NCBI RefSeq assembly: GCF_000407165.1
Contig: NZ_KE136479.1
Coordinates: 1,003,464 to 1,067,463, forward strand
Direction of reading: 5' to 3'
Source of the DNA: Enterococcus haemoperoxidus ATCC BAA-382
GTDB lineage: Bacteria > Bacillota > Bacilli > Lactobacillales > Enterococcaceae
DNA length: 64,000 nt
The notes below the pieces were generated by a model. It saw only the letters and a program-made list of their open reading frames with translations, did not search any database and was not told where the DNA came from. Shown piece by piece: positions 53,192 through 61,653 of the stretch. Every line of letters begins with the position of its first letter. Position 1 is the first letter of the stretch. The position numbers were made by a program, and so were the translations under genes.

Positions 53192-53926
53192 ATGAAAAAT
53201 ATAATGATCGTTGAAGAGGATGAGTTGGAACGCCAATTTATAAAAGAGATTATCAAAGAAAACTATCAGAGAGAAAATTTAAATGTAGTGGAAGTCCAAA
53301 ATGGAATCGAAGCACTATCTAAAGCTAGAATATTTCAACCTGAATTAGTTGTAATGGATATTGAAGTAGCTGGGATAAATGGACTAGAATTACAAAAAGA
53401 AATGCTCCAGATCAAACCAACGATTTACACAATTTGGACATCAATCTATTCTAATTTCGATTTATTGAGCCAAGGATTGACCTATAATATTCGAGGCTAT
53501 TTACTAAAACCATATTCGAAAAAAGAAATGATGCAGCATCTAGATAAGTTCATGAAGCGTAAGAAGAAATACACGCTTTCTGAAAGTTACAATAAGCAAT
53601 TTAGTGAAGGAGTCAATAAAGCAATTCAATTTATCAAGAAGAATTTTAAACAAAAGACAACAATTGACGATATTGCAAATCATGTTTATTTAAATCCACA
53701 GTATTTCGGCCGATTATTTCGCAAGGAGCTTGGAATCAGTGTAAATGACTATATCAATATCTTGAAAGTCGAAGAATCCTGTCGTCTGTTGCATGAAACT
53801 GATTTGCCATTATATCGAATTGCAACAGAAGTTGGTTTTGCTGATTCTTCCTATTTTACCAGAGTATTTACGAAATATCTAAAAATGACACCACATGAGT
53901 ATCGTAAACAAGAAGTAGTCAAATAA
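53192..53926 (+). CDS. AraC-type response regulator of the cut cluster
   Basis: 244 residues from ATG 53192, behind GAAGGTGATGTAC (GTG 53183 and ATG 53186 are too close to that site). The receiver is complete: acidic pair EED, phospho-Asp in VVMDIEVAGING, Thr in IWTSIYS and Lys in LLKPYS. The C-terminal AraC domain has two HTH units (TIDDIANHVYLNPQYFGRLF and PLYRIATEVGFADSSYFTRV). Its likely targets are the cutC upstream region and its own operon, as with PocR/YesN pairs next to other glycyl radical clusters. Confidence 0.9.
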   Translation: MKNIMIVEEDELERQFIKEIIKENYQRENLNVVEVQNGIEALSKARIFQPELVVMDIEVAGINGLELQKEMLQIKPTIYTIWTSIYSNFDLLSQGLTYNIRGYLLKPYSKKEMMQHLDKFMKRKKKYTLSESYNKQFSEGVNKAIQFIKKNFKQKTTIDDIANHVYLNPQYFGRLFRKELGISVNDYINILKVEESCRLLHETDLPLYRIATEVGFADSSYFTRVFTKYLKMTPHEYRKQEVVK

Positions 53927-54037
53927 GAAAATAATGGAATAAAACAATTCAAAATTTGCTAGACTAAGTCTATAATATAATAAGAAAATAATTAAACTAT
54001 TTCCTATTATAAATATAGAAAAGAGTGTGAACTGAAA

Positions 54038-54517
54038 ATGTGGAAAACAAAAGAAGAAAAGATTGCTACATATCAACTTTTAGTACAGCAACAAGCTGCA
54101 ATTATTGAAATCGAACATGATAAAATCGCGAACCTCGCCAATTCTTCTGCACTATTGGCAGATGCGTTACCTAATACAGTTTTTGCCGGTTATTACTTAT
54201 TTGATGAAGTAGAACTGGTATTAGGTCCGTTTCAAGGAAAAGTTTCGTGTACTCGTATTAACATGGGTAAAGGTGTGTGTGGAGAATCTGCTGAAAAACG
54301 TGAAACGTTAATTGTTGATGATGTAAAAAATCATAAAAATTATATCTCTTGTGATTCAGCTGCACGATCTGAAATTGTCGTACCAATGATCAAGGACGGA
54401 AAACTGCTTGGCGTTTTAGATCTAGATAGTTCGGTAACTCATGGTTATGATGAAACAGATCAGAAGTACTTAGAACAATTTGTTGCAGCGCTTTTAAAAG
54501 ATACCAATTTTAGGTAA
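54038..54517 (+). CDS. msrC: Free methionine-(R)-sulfoxide reductase (GAF domain)
   Basis: 159 residues forming a single GAF domain. The three family cysteines are Cys71 (VSCTRIN), Cys81 (GVCGESA) and Cys105 (YISCDSA); the spacings of 10 and 24 are identical to Cys84/94/118 of the E. coli enzyme. It reduces free methionine-R-sulfoxide with thioredoxin, repairing oxidative damage. Stand-alone gene. Confidence 0.92.
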   Translation: MWKTKEEKIATYQLLVQQQAAIIEIEHDKIANLANSSALLADALPNTVFAGYYLFDEVELVLGPFQGKVSCTRINMGKGVCGESAEKRETLIVDDVKNHKNYISCDSAARSEIVVPMIKDGKLLGVLDLDSSVTHGYDETDQKYLEQFVAALLKDTNFR

Positions 54518-54592
54518 ATATGAGCATCCCTTTCGCTTAATCTATTTTGGCATGAGATAATCATAAAAAATAGAGTGAGGGGATGACAACCA

Positions 54593-55015
54593 ATGCTAGA
54601 AGTATATTTAAATTTTAAGAATGAAGCGGCAGAGGCAATTGCATTTTATGAAACAGTATTTGACTTAACATGTGAAGATGTTATGACGTTTGCGGATGCA
54701 CCGGAAGATCCAGAACATCCAACACCAGAAGCTTGGAAAAATCTGATTATCAATGCATCAATGACAATTGAGGGTGTACCCGTGATGTTTTCTGATGTGC
54801 CGGATGGAATGGGCTTGACGTTTATTGAAGGAAATAATGTTTCTTTAGTGATAAGCACAGAAGATGAAGCGAAAATAGATCGTATTTTCGAACGTTTAAC
54901 TGAAGGTGGAAAAGTAACGATGCCTTTAGGTGAAACATTCTGGTCTAAAAAATATGGTATGGTCATTGATAAATTTGGAATCAATTGGATGCTGAATTAT
55001 TATATTGAGTCCTAA
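54593..55015 (+). CDS. VOC family protein (PhnB/3-demethylubiquinone-like)
   Basis: 140 residues. Pattern LNFKNEAAEAIAFYETVFD at the start, VMFSDVPDG in the middle and FWSKKYGMVIDKFGINWMLNY at the end match the PhnB-like glyoxalase/VOC fold. Metal ligands of true glyoxalases are not obvious, and the function is unknown. ATG 54593 follows GTGAGGGGATGACAACC. Confidence 0.82.
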   Translation: MLEVYLNFKNEAAEAIAFYETVFDLTCEDVMTFADAPEDPEHPTPEAWKNLIINASMTIEGVPVMFSDVPDGMGLTFIEGNNVSLVISTEDEAKIDRIFERLTEGGKVTMPLGETFWSKKYGMVIDKFGINWMLNYYIES

Positions 55016-55046
55016 TTTTGTAAAGAATCAGCTAAAATAAATAAGA

Positions 55047-55094
55047 GACCATCAATGGATTTTGAACGATTAAATCTATTGATGGTTTTTTTGA
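55047..55094 (+). terminator. Terminator after the VOC gene
   Basis: ACCATCAATGGATTT pairs with AAATCTATTGATGGT, followed by T7. Confidence 0.88.
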
Positions 55095-55172
55095 TTATAT
55101 AGAAAAATCTACGTTCAATTTGGGTGGAATTTTGATATAATGATTTAGTTATTAGATAAGGAGGGGAAAATT

Positions 55173-55499
55173 TTGATTGGGTATTTATATCTATTTATTG
55201 CCATAATAAGTGAGGTTATAGCAACAAATCTACTAAAAGCAACGGATGGATTTAGTAAGTTAGTGCCATCGGTAGAATGTTTAGTTGCTTATGTTGTCTG
55301 TTTTTATAGTTTGTCTAAAGCGATAAAATATATGCCATTAAATGTTGCATATGCATTATGGGGAGCAGTCGGAATCATCTTGATCACGATCTTTTCAGTG
55401 GTTTATTGGAAAGAACAAATCAATACACCAACCGTTATCGGTATTGGTTTTATCGTGATTGGTACGGTTTTAGTCAATACTTTTGGAACTGGACATTAA
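55173..55499 (+). CDS. SMR family multidrug efflux protein (EmrE/Qac type)
   Basis: 108 residues with four membrane segments, TTG start 55173 behind AAGGAGGGGAAAATT. The essential Glu is in IISEVIATNLLK (near residue 13), and YALWGAVGIILI and VVYWKEQINTPTVIGIGFIVIG match the Qac/EmrE side of the family rather than guanidine exporters. It exchanges protons for quaternary cations as an antiparallel dimer. Promoter with extended -10 TGATATAAT just upstream. No riboswitch seen. Confidence 0.88.
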   Translation: MIGYLYLFIAIISEVIATNLLKATDGFSKLVPSVECLVAYVVCFYSLSKAIKYMPLNVAYALWGAVGIILITIFSVVYWKEQINTPTVIGIGFIVIGTVLVNTFGTGH

Positions 55500-55640
55500 T
55501 TTTTTTAGAAATGAAAAATTATTTCAAGAAGTGTTATTTCGCTATAAATAGAAAGGTGAAGAAGCAGCACCTGATCCTTTAAAAATCAAGATGAATATGT
55601 TATACTAATAAAAGCGTATATTATGCTATTTAATCTTAAC

Positions 55641-56005
55641 GGGGACGTTACGGATTCGACAGGCATAGTTGAGCTTGAATTGCGTTTCGTAGGTTACGTC
55701 TACGTAAAAACGTTACAGTTAAATATAACTGCTAAAAACGAAAACAATACTTTCGCTCTAGCTGCGTAAAAACAGCAGGTGAAGATCCTCCCGGCATCGC
55801 CCATGTGCTCGGGTAAGGGTCTCAAATTAAGTGGGATACGCTACATTTTTCCGTCTGTAAAATGTAGAAGAGATCATCAGACTAGCGAGAGTTTGGGCCT
55901 GTTATGCGGCATGAACTTCAGCGAAGCCTTAAAATAGTATGACTATGAGCGTAGAAGTTTAAGTGGCAATGTGTTTGGACGCGGGTTCGACTCCCGCCGT
56001 CTCCA
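55641..56005 (+). ncRNA. ssrA: Transfer-messenger RNA (ssrA)
   Basis: Ends GGGGACG and CGTCTCC A form the tRNA-like acceptor, with T-arm CGGGTTCGACTCCCG. The tag reading frame at 55731-55769 encodes AKNENNTFALAA then TAA. With SmpB it rescues stalled ribosomes and marks the product for proteolysis. Confidence 0.95.
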
Positions 56006-56036
56006 TTTTTAGTAAATGTGAGACCAAAAGTTAAAA

Positions 56037-56087
56037 CGAAAAACAGCTGTAAATGCCTTTAGTGGGTATTCATAGCTGTTTTTTATT
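56037..56087 (+). terminator. Terminator after ssrA
   Basis: AAAACAGCTGTAAATGCC pairs imperfectly with GGGTATTCATAGCTGTTTTTT. Confidence 0.75.
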
Positions 56088-56240
56088 TTTAGAAAATGAA
56101 ATGATTTTTTCAAGTATTTTACATTGCCATTAAGTTTAAATAGCTTTTATCGTACTAATTTTTTTAAATCTAGCCTTTCTCAAATAAGTTAAAAAGTGTG
56201 ATAAAGTATCAATCTGATTATTAATAAGTAGCAGATATAA

Positions 56241-57107
56241 CTAAACCAATTTCAGTAGACGTAGAAATTCTTTTGAAGCACTTGAAAAGATTTGATCTTT
56301 TTTCCAAACAATGTTGATATTTGCGGTTAATAGTGGTGAACAGGGAATAAAGACTAGATTTGTATTAGCCGTATTCACAATGCCGTCAATGCAAAGGGCA
56401 CTTGCGATACCTTCTTTTACCAACAATGAGGCATTATAAAGTAAATTATATGTGCCAACAACATTTAGGTGTGTTATATTTCCTCCAAACCATTCGGACA
56501 GCTGATTATCAACGAATGATTGATTTGAAATGAGCAAAGGTGTATGTTGAATATCTTTTGGCTGGACTGTTTTTTGGTTAGCTAGAGGATGTGATTTATT
56601 GACTAAAATTCCCCAGGAATCAATCAAAGGCAGGCGAATATATTCGTATTTTTGTTTTTCTACGGGGTCGATAACCAGCCCAAAATCTAACAGTCCCTTA
56701 TCAATTTTTTCCAATACATCATCAGCATTTCCGCTATAAAGGTGTATGTTAATTTCTGGATAGTTGTCTCTAAGTTCATGCAGAATACGTCCAAGAAACT
56801 CAAACGCTTGCGTTTCCCCGCCACCAATAGTGATCTGTCCACTAATGACTTCATTCTTAATAAGGTTTGTTGTTGTTGACTCAACCAAAGATAGAATTTC
56901 TTTTCCTCTATTCATTAAATAGATACCATCTTCCGTTAATGTGATAAATCGATTTCCTCTAGTAAATAAGGTAACACCAAGCTCTTCTTCTAGTTCTTTT
57001 AATTGTTTTGAAAGCGTTGGCTGAGATAGATGTAAAACTTCAGCCGCTTTACTAATTGTTTTTTCTCTTGCAACAGTTAAAAAGTATGTTAATACACGAA
57101 GTTCCAT
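56241..57107 (-). CDS. LysR family transcriptional regulator
   Basis: 288 residues. N-terminal winged HTH (MELRVLTYFLTVAREKTISK, AAEVLHLSQPTLSKQLKELE, LGVTLFTRGN) and a periplasmic-binding-like effector domain (GQITIGGGETQAFEFLGRIL, LDFGLVIDP). Divergent from an acetyltransferase operon with a 121-bp gap containing AT-rich dyads, so it probably regulates that operon and itself. The effector is unknown. Confidence 0.92.
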   Translation of the reverse strand: MELRVLTYFLTVAREKTISKAAEVLHLSQPTLSKQLKELEEELGVTLFTRGNRFITLTEDGIYLMNRGKEILSLVESTTTNLIKNEVISGQITIGGGETQAFEFLGRILHELRDNYPEINIHLYSGNADDVLEKIDKGLLDFGLVIDPVEKQKYEYIRLPLIDSWGILVNKSHPLANQKTVQPKDIQHTPLLISNQSFVDNQLSEWFGGNITHLNVVGTYNLLYNASLLVKEGIASALCIDGIVNTANTNLVFIPCSPLLTANINIVWKKDQIFSSASKEFLRLLKLV

Positions 57108-57228
57108 TTAATACCCCTTCCTATAGTTAAAAAGAATAGTTGTGTATGATTTATTGGTATTAGTTAAGTATAAACGATTCAGGTATAATTTGGGTAGTGA
57201 AAATTTAATGAATAAGGAGGGAAAGAAA

Positions 57229-57804
57229 ATGTCAAATATAAGTTTACAGCAGAAAATCGTAGGAAAAGAGATTTTAAAAGATTCAACCATATTTAAAGAA
57301 ATTCATTTAGTTAAACAGCATAACGAGCGATTGATTATGATGATGAACGCACAATATTATTCTAATGAAGAGATTTTACAATACTTAGAAGAAATTACTA
57401 GTCAAAAAATTGATCCATCCGTAAAAATTTCGCAGCCCTTTTACACTGATTTCGGTAAGCATATCACATTTGGAAAAGATATTTTTATTAATCAAAATGT
57501 GACGTTTGTTGATTTAGGAGGGATTACGATTGAAGATCAAGTGTTGATTGGCCCAGGATCTAGATTAATTACAGTGAATCATTTGATCTCTCCTAAAAAA
57601 AGACGCGGAATTAAAGTAGAGCCGATTTATATTAAGAAGAATGCATGGCTTGGGGCAAATGTGACCATTTTACCTGGTATTACAATTGGAAAAAACTCGA
57701 TTGTTGCAGCGGATTCAACAGTAACAAAAGATGTTCCTGATAATGTGATTGTTGTAGGAAGTCCAGCCAAAGTGGTTCGAAAGATTGAAGAAGATGAACT
57801 GTAA
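57229..57804 (+). CDS. Sugar/maltose O-acetyltransferase-like protein (hexapeptide repeat)
   Basis: 191 residues from ATG 57229 behind AAGGAGGGAAAGAAA. A left-handed beta-helix with hexapeptide repeats (ITFGKDIFINQNVTFVDLGG, ITIEDQVLIGPGSRL, NAWLGANVTILPGITIGKNS) carries the catalytic His in TVNHLISP. The C-terminal VVGSPAKVVRKI is typical of LacA/Maa/NodL-like acetyltransferases. The N-terminal 60 residues do not look like the standard Maa cap. Acceptor sugar unknown. Its end overlaps the next gene by 11 bp. Confidence 0.86.
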   Translation: MSNISLQQKIVGKEILKDSTIFKEIHLVKQHNERLIMMMNAQYYSNEEILQYLEEITSQKIDPSVKISQPFYTDFGKHITFGKDIFINQNVTFVDLGGITIEDQVLIGPGSRLITVNHLISPKKRRGIKVEPIYIKKNAWLGANVTILPGITIGKNSIVAADSTVTKDVPDNVIVVGSPAKVVRKIEEDEL

Positions 57805-58303
57805 AAGAATAGCAGACTTTTTATTTCTTTTATTTATAAGCGTAATGATTTGTTCCGGGTGCACGGCAATTTCGTCCAAAAAAGATACAGTATTAAAAAT
57901 TTCAAAAACGGAATATAACGATATAGGGAAATACTCACTAGAAGCAAACGGAGAAGTAACTGTTATGAACATAACTATTGAAAATAAACCGTTTCAAATT
58001 GAATTGGAATCGAATCAAACAACGAAAGAACTATTAGCTCGACTTCCAATGAATCTAAAAATGAATGATTTGCACGGAAACGAAAAGTATACTTATTTAG
58101 TAGAAACGTTACCAACACAAGTTGAACAAGTAGGCAAAATCGAAAAAGGAGCTGTCATGCTTTTTGGTTCAGATTGTCTTGTTCTATTTTATGAAACATT
58201 TCCTACTAATTATTCATATACTAAAATAGGCAAAATAAAGGAAGCTGATCAACTCGATTTTATATCAAAGAAAGTAGCAATCAATGTCATATTGACACTA
58301 TAA
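57794..58303 (+). CDS. Lipoprotein with cyclophilin-like fold
   Basis: 169 residues from ATG 57794 (TTG 57785 possible). Signal peptide RIADFLFLLFISVMICSGC with a lipobox-like ending at Cys, so a surface lipoprotein. The mature part (MNITIENKPFQIELESNQTT, then KELLARLPMNLKM, KGAVMLFGSDCLVLFYETF) resembles the cyclophilin-like domain of small secreted proteins associated with flavodoxin or oxidoreductase genes. Enzyme activity is not established. Overlaps the acetyltransferase end and precedes an SDR gene by 22 bp. Confidence 0.72.
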   Translation: MNCKRIADFLFLLFISVMICSGCTAISSKKDTVLKISKTEYNDIGKYSLEANGEVTVMNITIENKPFQIELESNQTTKELLARLPMNLKMNDLHGNEKYTYLVETLPTQVEQVGKIEKGAVMLFGSDCLVLFYETFPTNYSYTKIGKIKEADQLDFISKKVAINVILTL

Positions 58304-58325
58304 AAATAACAAAGGAGCGAGACAA

Positions 58326-59072
58326 ATGGCGATTAAAGATAAAGTAGTGATTATTACAGGAGCCTCATCAGGAATTGGTGAGGCAACAGCAATGCTACTA
58401 GCTGAAAAAGGAGCAAAAGTAGTATTAGCAGCACGCAGAGAAGAAAAATTACAAACAATTGTTGCAAAAATCAAAGAAAATTCAGGTGAAGCAGTATATT
58501 TAGTAACAGATGTAACTAAGCGAATCGATAATCAAAAATTAGTAGATTTTGCTATTTCTGTGTATGGAAAGGTAGATGTTATCTTTTTAAATGCTGGTAT
58601 TATGCCTAATTCCCCATTATCTGCACTCAAAGAAGATGAGTGGGACCAAATGATTGATATCAATATCAAAGGAGTACTGAATGGTCTAGCAGCAGTCTTA
58701 CCCAACTTTATTGAGCAAAAATCCGGACATGTACTGACAACATCATCCGTAGCTGGACTCAAAGCTTACCCAGGAGGAGCTGTTTATGGTGCAACGAAAT
58801 GGGCGATTCGTGATTTGATGGAAGTATTACGAATGGAATCAGCGCAAGAAGGAACCAATATCCGTACCGCCACAATTTATCCAGCTGCAATCAATACAGA
58901 GTTACTTGATAAAATTACAGATTCAAAAACTGCTGATGGAATGACTAGTTTGTATGATAAATATGGTATTGCGCCAGAGCGTGTGGCAAGTATTGTTGCA
59001 TATGCAATTGATCAGCCTGAAGATGTAAATGTCAATGAATTTACAGTAGGGCCAACTAGTCAGCCATGGTGA
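58326..59072 (+). CDS. Short-chain dehydrogenase/reductase
   Basis: 248 residues, ATG 58326 behind AAAGGAGCGAGACAA. Classical SDR motifs: VVIITGASSGIGEATA (cofactor), FLNAGIMPNSP, catalytic Ser in VLTTSSVAG, YGATKWA with Tyr and Lys, and a C-terminal PEDVNVNEFTVGPTSQPW. An Arg after the second strand (AARREEKL) suggests NADP(H). Similar to E. coli YdfG-like serine/3-hydroxy acid dehydrogenases. Substrate unknown. Likely in one transcript with the acetyltransferase and lipoprotein. Confidence 0.88.
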   Translation: MAIKDKVVIITGASSGIGEATAMLLAEKGAKVVLAARREEKLQTIVAKIKENSGEAVYLVTDVTKRIDNQKLVDFAISVYGKVDVIFLNAGIMPNSPLSALKEDEWDQMIDINIKGVLNGLAAVLPNFIEQKSGHVLTTSSVAGLKAYPGGAVYGATKWAIRDLMEVLRMESAQEGTNIRTATIYPAAINTELLDKITDSKTADGMTSLYDKYGIAPERVASIVAYAIDQPEDVNVNEFTVGPTSQPW

Positions 59073-59293
59073 TATATAACAGCTTCGTTTAAAGAAACTG
59101 CTCTCACTGAATCTAGGTTAAAATAGGCTCTAATTTCATAGAGAAAGTCAAATTGATTCTAACATTGTTCGTGACTCTCTATGAATGGGTCGTTTGAGGT
59201 ATGTGTCCTTTTATCAATGTTATTAAATGAAATAGAAAACTTCAGGGTATAGATAATTACACAAAACAAATCAATTAAATTAAAATTTAAGCC

Positions 59294-59324
59294 TTGCGTT
59301 AAAGTGTGCTTTAAGTTGTATAAT
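59294..59324 (+). promoter_or_regulatory. AdhR-type MerR promoter of the aldo/keto reductase gene
   Basis: TTGCGT (59294-59299), 19-bp spacer, TATAAT (59319-59324). The operator TTAAAG-TGTG-CTTTAA (59299-59314) sits within the spacer. The over-long spacer and internal palindrome are hallmarks of MerR-activated promoters. Confidence 0.88.
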
Positions 59325-59363
59325 AAAAAATAGAACAAGTACAAGACGGAGAGGATGATAAAA

Positions 59364-60344
59364 ATGGAGTATGCAAAATTAGGCAATACTGGACTAGATG
59401 TTTCAAGGATTTGTTTAGGTGCAATGAGCTTTGGAGACCCTAAAAATTGGATTCATAAATGGGTACTTGAAGAAGAAGAGAGCAGACCATTAATCAAAAG
59501 AGCACTAGAACTGGGTATCAACTTTTTTGATACTGCAAATGTTTATTCTTTAGGTAGAAGTGAAGAAATTTTAGGCAAAGCATTGAAGGACTACGCCAAT
59601 CGAGATGAAATTGTACTAGCGACAAAAGTTCATCAAAAAATGTTTGATGGTCCAAACGGTCAGGGATTATCAAGAAAAGCTATTATGTCTCAAATAGATC
59701 AGAGTTTGAAGCGTCTGCAAACAGATTATGTGGATTTATATATCATTCATCGTTGGGATCCCTATACACCGATTGAAGAAACTATGGAAGCATTAAATGA
59801 CGTTGTTAAAGCTGGTAAAGCAAGATATATTGGTGCTTCCGCGATGTATACTTATCAATTTCAACAAGCAAATAATATAGCAGAAAAAAATGGTTGGGCA
59901 AAATTTGTCTCTATGCAAAACCACTTAAATTTGATTTATCGTGAAGAAGAACGTGAAATGATTCCCTATTGTCTTTCTGAAAAAATTGCACTTACACCCT
60001 ATAGTCCAATGGCATCAGGGCGATTAATTAGAAGTACTTCAGAAGCAACCAAACGAAGCACCACCGATGATGCACAAAAAGCTAAATATGATGAAACCGC
60101 GGATAAAGATCAGATGATTATAGATCGCGTTGCTGAATTGGCTGCCAAATATGAGACCAATAAAGTGAATATTGCCTTAGGATGGTTACTACAAAAAAAT
60201 CCAGTAGTTGCACCTGTTATCGGCGCAACAAAAATGAATCATATCGAAACAGCGGTGGGCGCGGTAGATTTTAAATTAAGTCAAGCAGATGTTCTTTATT
60301 TAGAAGAACCTTATATCCCACACAAAGTAGTGGGACACGTCTAA
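59364..60344 (+). CDS. Aldo/keto reductase, member of the AdhR-like regulon
   Basis: 326 residues from ATG 59364 (GAGAGGATG lies 8 bases upstream). AKR tetrad visible: Asp and Tyr in NFFDTANVYSLGRSEEILG, Lys in VLATKV, His in DLYIIHRWDPY; the NADP-binding end PVVAPVIGATKMNHIETAV is present. It resembles Bacillus YhdN/general stress AKRs that reduce reactive aldehydes with NADPH. The promoter carries the aldehyde-regulator operator, supporting a detoxifying role. Confidence 0.92.
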   Translation: MEYAKLGNTGLDVSRICLGAMSFGDPKNWIHKWVLEEEESRPLIKRALELGINFFDTANVYSLGRSEEILGKALKDYANRDEIVLATKVHQKMFDGPNGQGLSRKAIMSQIDQSLKRLQTDYVDLYIIHRWDPYTPIEETMEALNDVVKAGKARYIGASAMYTYQFQQANNIAEKNGWAKFVSMQNHLNLIYREEEREMIPYCLSEKIALTPYSPMASGRLIRSTSEATKRSTTDDAQKAKYDETADKDQMIIDRVAELAAKYETNKVNIALGWLLQKNPVVAPVIGATKMNHIETAVGAVDFKLSQADVLYLEEPYIPHKVVGHV

Positions 60345-60387
60345 AAAAATACTTCCCGTTCTTTAATGAATGGGAAGTATTTTTTGT
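60343..60387. terminator. Bidirectional terminator between AKR and the metallo-hydrolase gene
   Basis: AAAAAAATACTTCCC pairs with GGGAAGTATTTTTTG around a 13-base loop. Confidence 0.9.
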
Positions 60388-61187
60388 TATTTTCCTAAAA
60401 TAAAACGATCTCCAGCAGCCATTATCTGGATTCTTTCAGGATTGGTTACTCTATGAATCAGATCAGCTGGATTTCCATTGAAAACATTCATATGAGGAGC
60501 ATCCACTGTTCCCCAATGAGACAAAAGTAAAGCAGCATTTGGATAAGTGTTAGCAAGTTTAATCGCATTATCTAAGCCAATATGCCATTCGTTATCAGAA
60601 AAATCAAAGAGAATCGCATCAGGTTCAGGCATTTCTAGATGAGATGCTAATAACTTGGAATCGCCAGGAATCCATAAGGTTCCATCTGGTGTTTCAATCC
60701 AAAATCCACAAAAGTCCTCTAATTTAAAGACACGATCGTATTTTTTACTTTCATTTTGCCATAAATGGTCAGCAGGTGTTAATGTTATTTTTAATGGACC
60801 TTCGTTAAAAGAAGCATGTATTTCATGACCAAATGCTTCAAACATCATTTTTTCTTTAACTAGTCCAGCTACATATTTAGGTGCGTGTAGAGCATTTGTC
60901 AGCGGTAGTAATTTTTTTAAGGTTGCTATACTAAAATGATCATTGTCAGCATGGGTGATAAGAATACTATCCAAATGTGGTACTTGATCCGTTTTGATTG
61001 GCATTTCAATTAACAAAGGCAAATCAAATCCTTCTAAAACTGGATCAACCATCATGCAATAGCCTCTGCTATTTAAAAATATACCTGAATTTCCTAGCCA
61101 TCGGATTTCAGTATGATGATTTTCTTGAAAGGCTTCTGCGCCAAACGAAATGGTTTTTGGTGGTGTTGCTTGTGATTGTTCGTTCAT
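60387..61187 (-). CDS. MBL-fold metallo-hydrolase in the AdhR-like regulon
   Basis: 266 residues from ATG 61187 behind AGAGGAGAAAATA; a longer in-frame start would run into the upstream gene. The metallo-beta-lactamase signature reads ITHADNDHFS (HxDxDH, the second His is Asp), with WLGNSGIFL and VDPVLEG before it, LWIPGDSK and LLLSHWGTVDAPHMN after it. This is the UlaG-like family of soluble hydrolases. Substrate unknown. Translated from one transcript with the decarboxylase-like gene upstream. Confidence 0.85.
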   Translation of the reverse strand: MNEQSQATPPKTISFGAEAFQENHHTEIRWLGNSGIFLNSRGYCMMVDPVLEGFDLPLLIEMPIKTDQVPHLDSILITHADNDHFSIATLKKLLPLTNALHAPKYVAGLVKEKMMFEAFGHEIHASFNEGPLKITLTPADHLWQNESKKYDRVFKLEDFCGFWIETPDGTLWIPGDSKLLASHLEMPEPDAILFDFSDNEWHIGLDNAIKLANTYPNAALLLSHWGTVDAPHMNVFNGNPADLIHRVTNPERIQIMAAGDRFILGK

Positions 61188-61209
61188 TATTTTCTCCTCT
61201 CCAAGAACA

Positions 61210-61527
61210 TTATTTTTTGTAAATATCTTTAGCAATTGTAAAAGCTGACCAAGCTTTAGGCCATCCAATATAAAAGGCAAGGTGAGTAATGATTTCTGCC
61301 ATTTCTTCTTGAGTAACCCCATTTTCTTTTGCTTTTCCCATATGAAAGACTAACTGTTCAAAATTGCCTCCAGAAATTAAAGCTGTAATTGTAACAATTG
61401 AGCGATCACGTGGATTCAACTCCTCTTCTCTTGACCAAACTTGTCCAAATAAAACATCATCATTTAGTTCAGCAAATTTTGGTGCAAATTCACCGAGTTG
61501 GTCACGGCCTGCTGTAATTTTTGTCAT
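61210..61527 (-). CDS. Carboxymuconolactone decarboxylase/AhpD-like protein
   Basis: 105 residues from ATG 61527 behind GGAGGTTATCAATT. Family signature LNPRDRSIVTITALISGGNFEQLVFHM and IITHLAFYIGWPKAWSA. The CxxC of true AhpD is absent, so it is not an obvious peroxidase. Bacillus YraC, a target of AdhR, belongs to the same family, which supports membership in an aldehyde-response operon. First gene of the operon started at the minus-strand promoter 61591-61561. Confidence 0.88.
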   Translation of the reverse strand: MTKITAGRDQLGEFAPKFAELNDDVLFGQVWSREEELNPRDRSIVTITALISGGNFEQLVFHMGKAKENGVTQEEMAEIITHLAFYIGWPKAWSAFTIAKDIYKK

Positions 61528-61560
61528 AATTGATAACCTCCTAATGTTGCATCTGTTTAA

Positions 61561-61591
61561 AGTATACACCTTAAAGTGCACTTTAAATCAA
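61561..61591 (-). promoter_or_regulatory. AdhR-type MerR promoter of the decarboxylase/hydrolase operon
   Basis: On the minus strand TTGATT (61591-61586), 19-bp spacer, TATACT (61566-61561). Operator TTAAAG-TGCA-CTTTAA (61571-61586) is a perfect palindrome and may also repress or activate the divergent merR gene. Confidence 0.9.
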
Positions 61592-61653
61592 GTGGAAATA
61601 CTGGTAAGATAGAATGACCAAATACTTAAATGATAGAAGAGGGATTGATTACT

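Noticed and set aside
54646-54984. 112-codon ORF on the minus strand within the VOC gene
   Set aside because: Shadow of the plus-strand gene, which has a good RBS, family motifs and a terminator.
55100-55172. Guanidine riboswitch before the SMR gene
   Set aside because: The leader is too short and lacks the conserved guanidine motifs, and the protein is of Qac rather than Gdx type.
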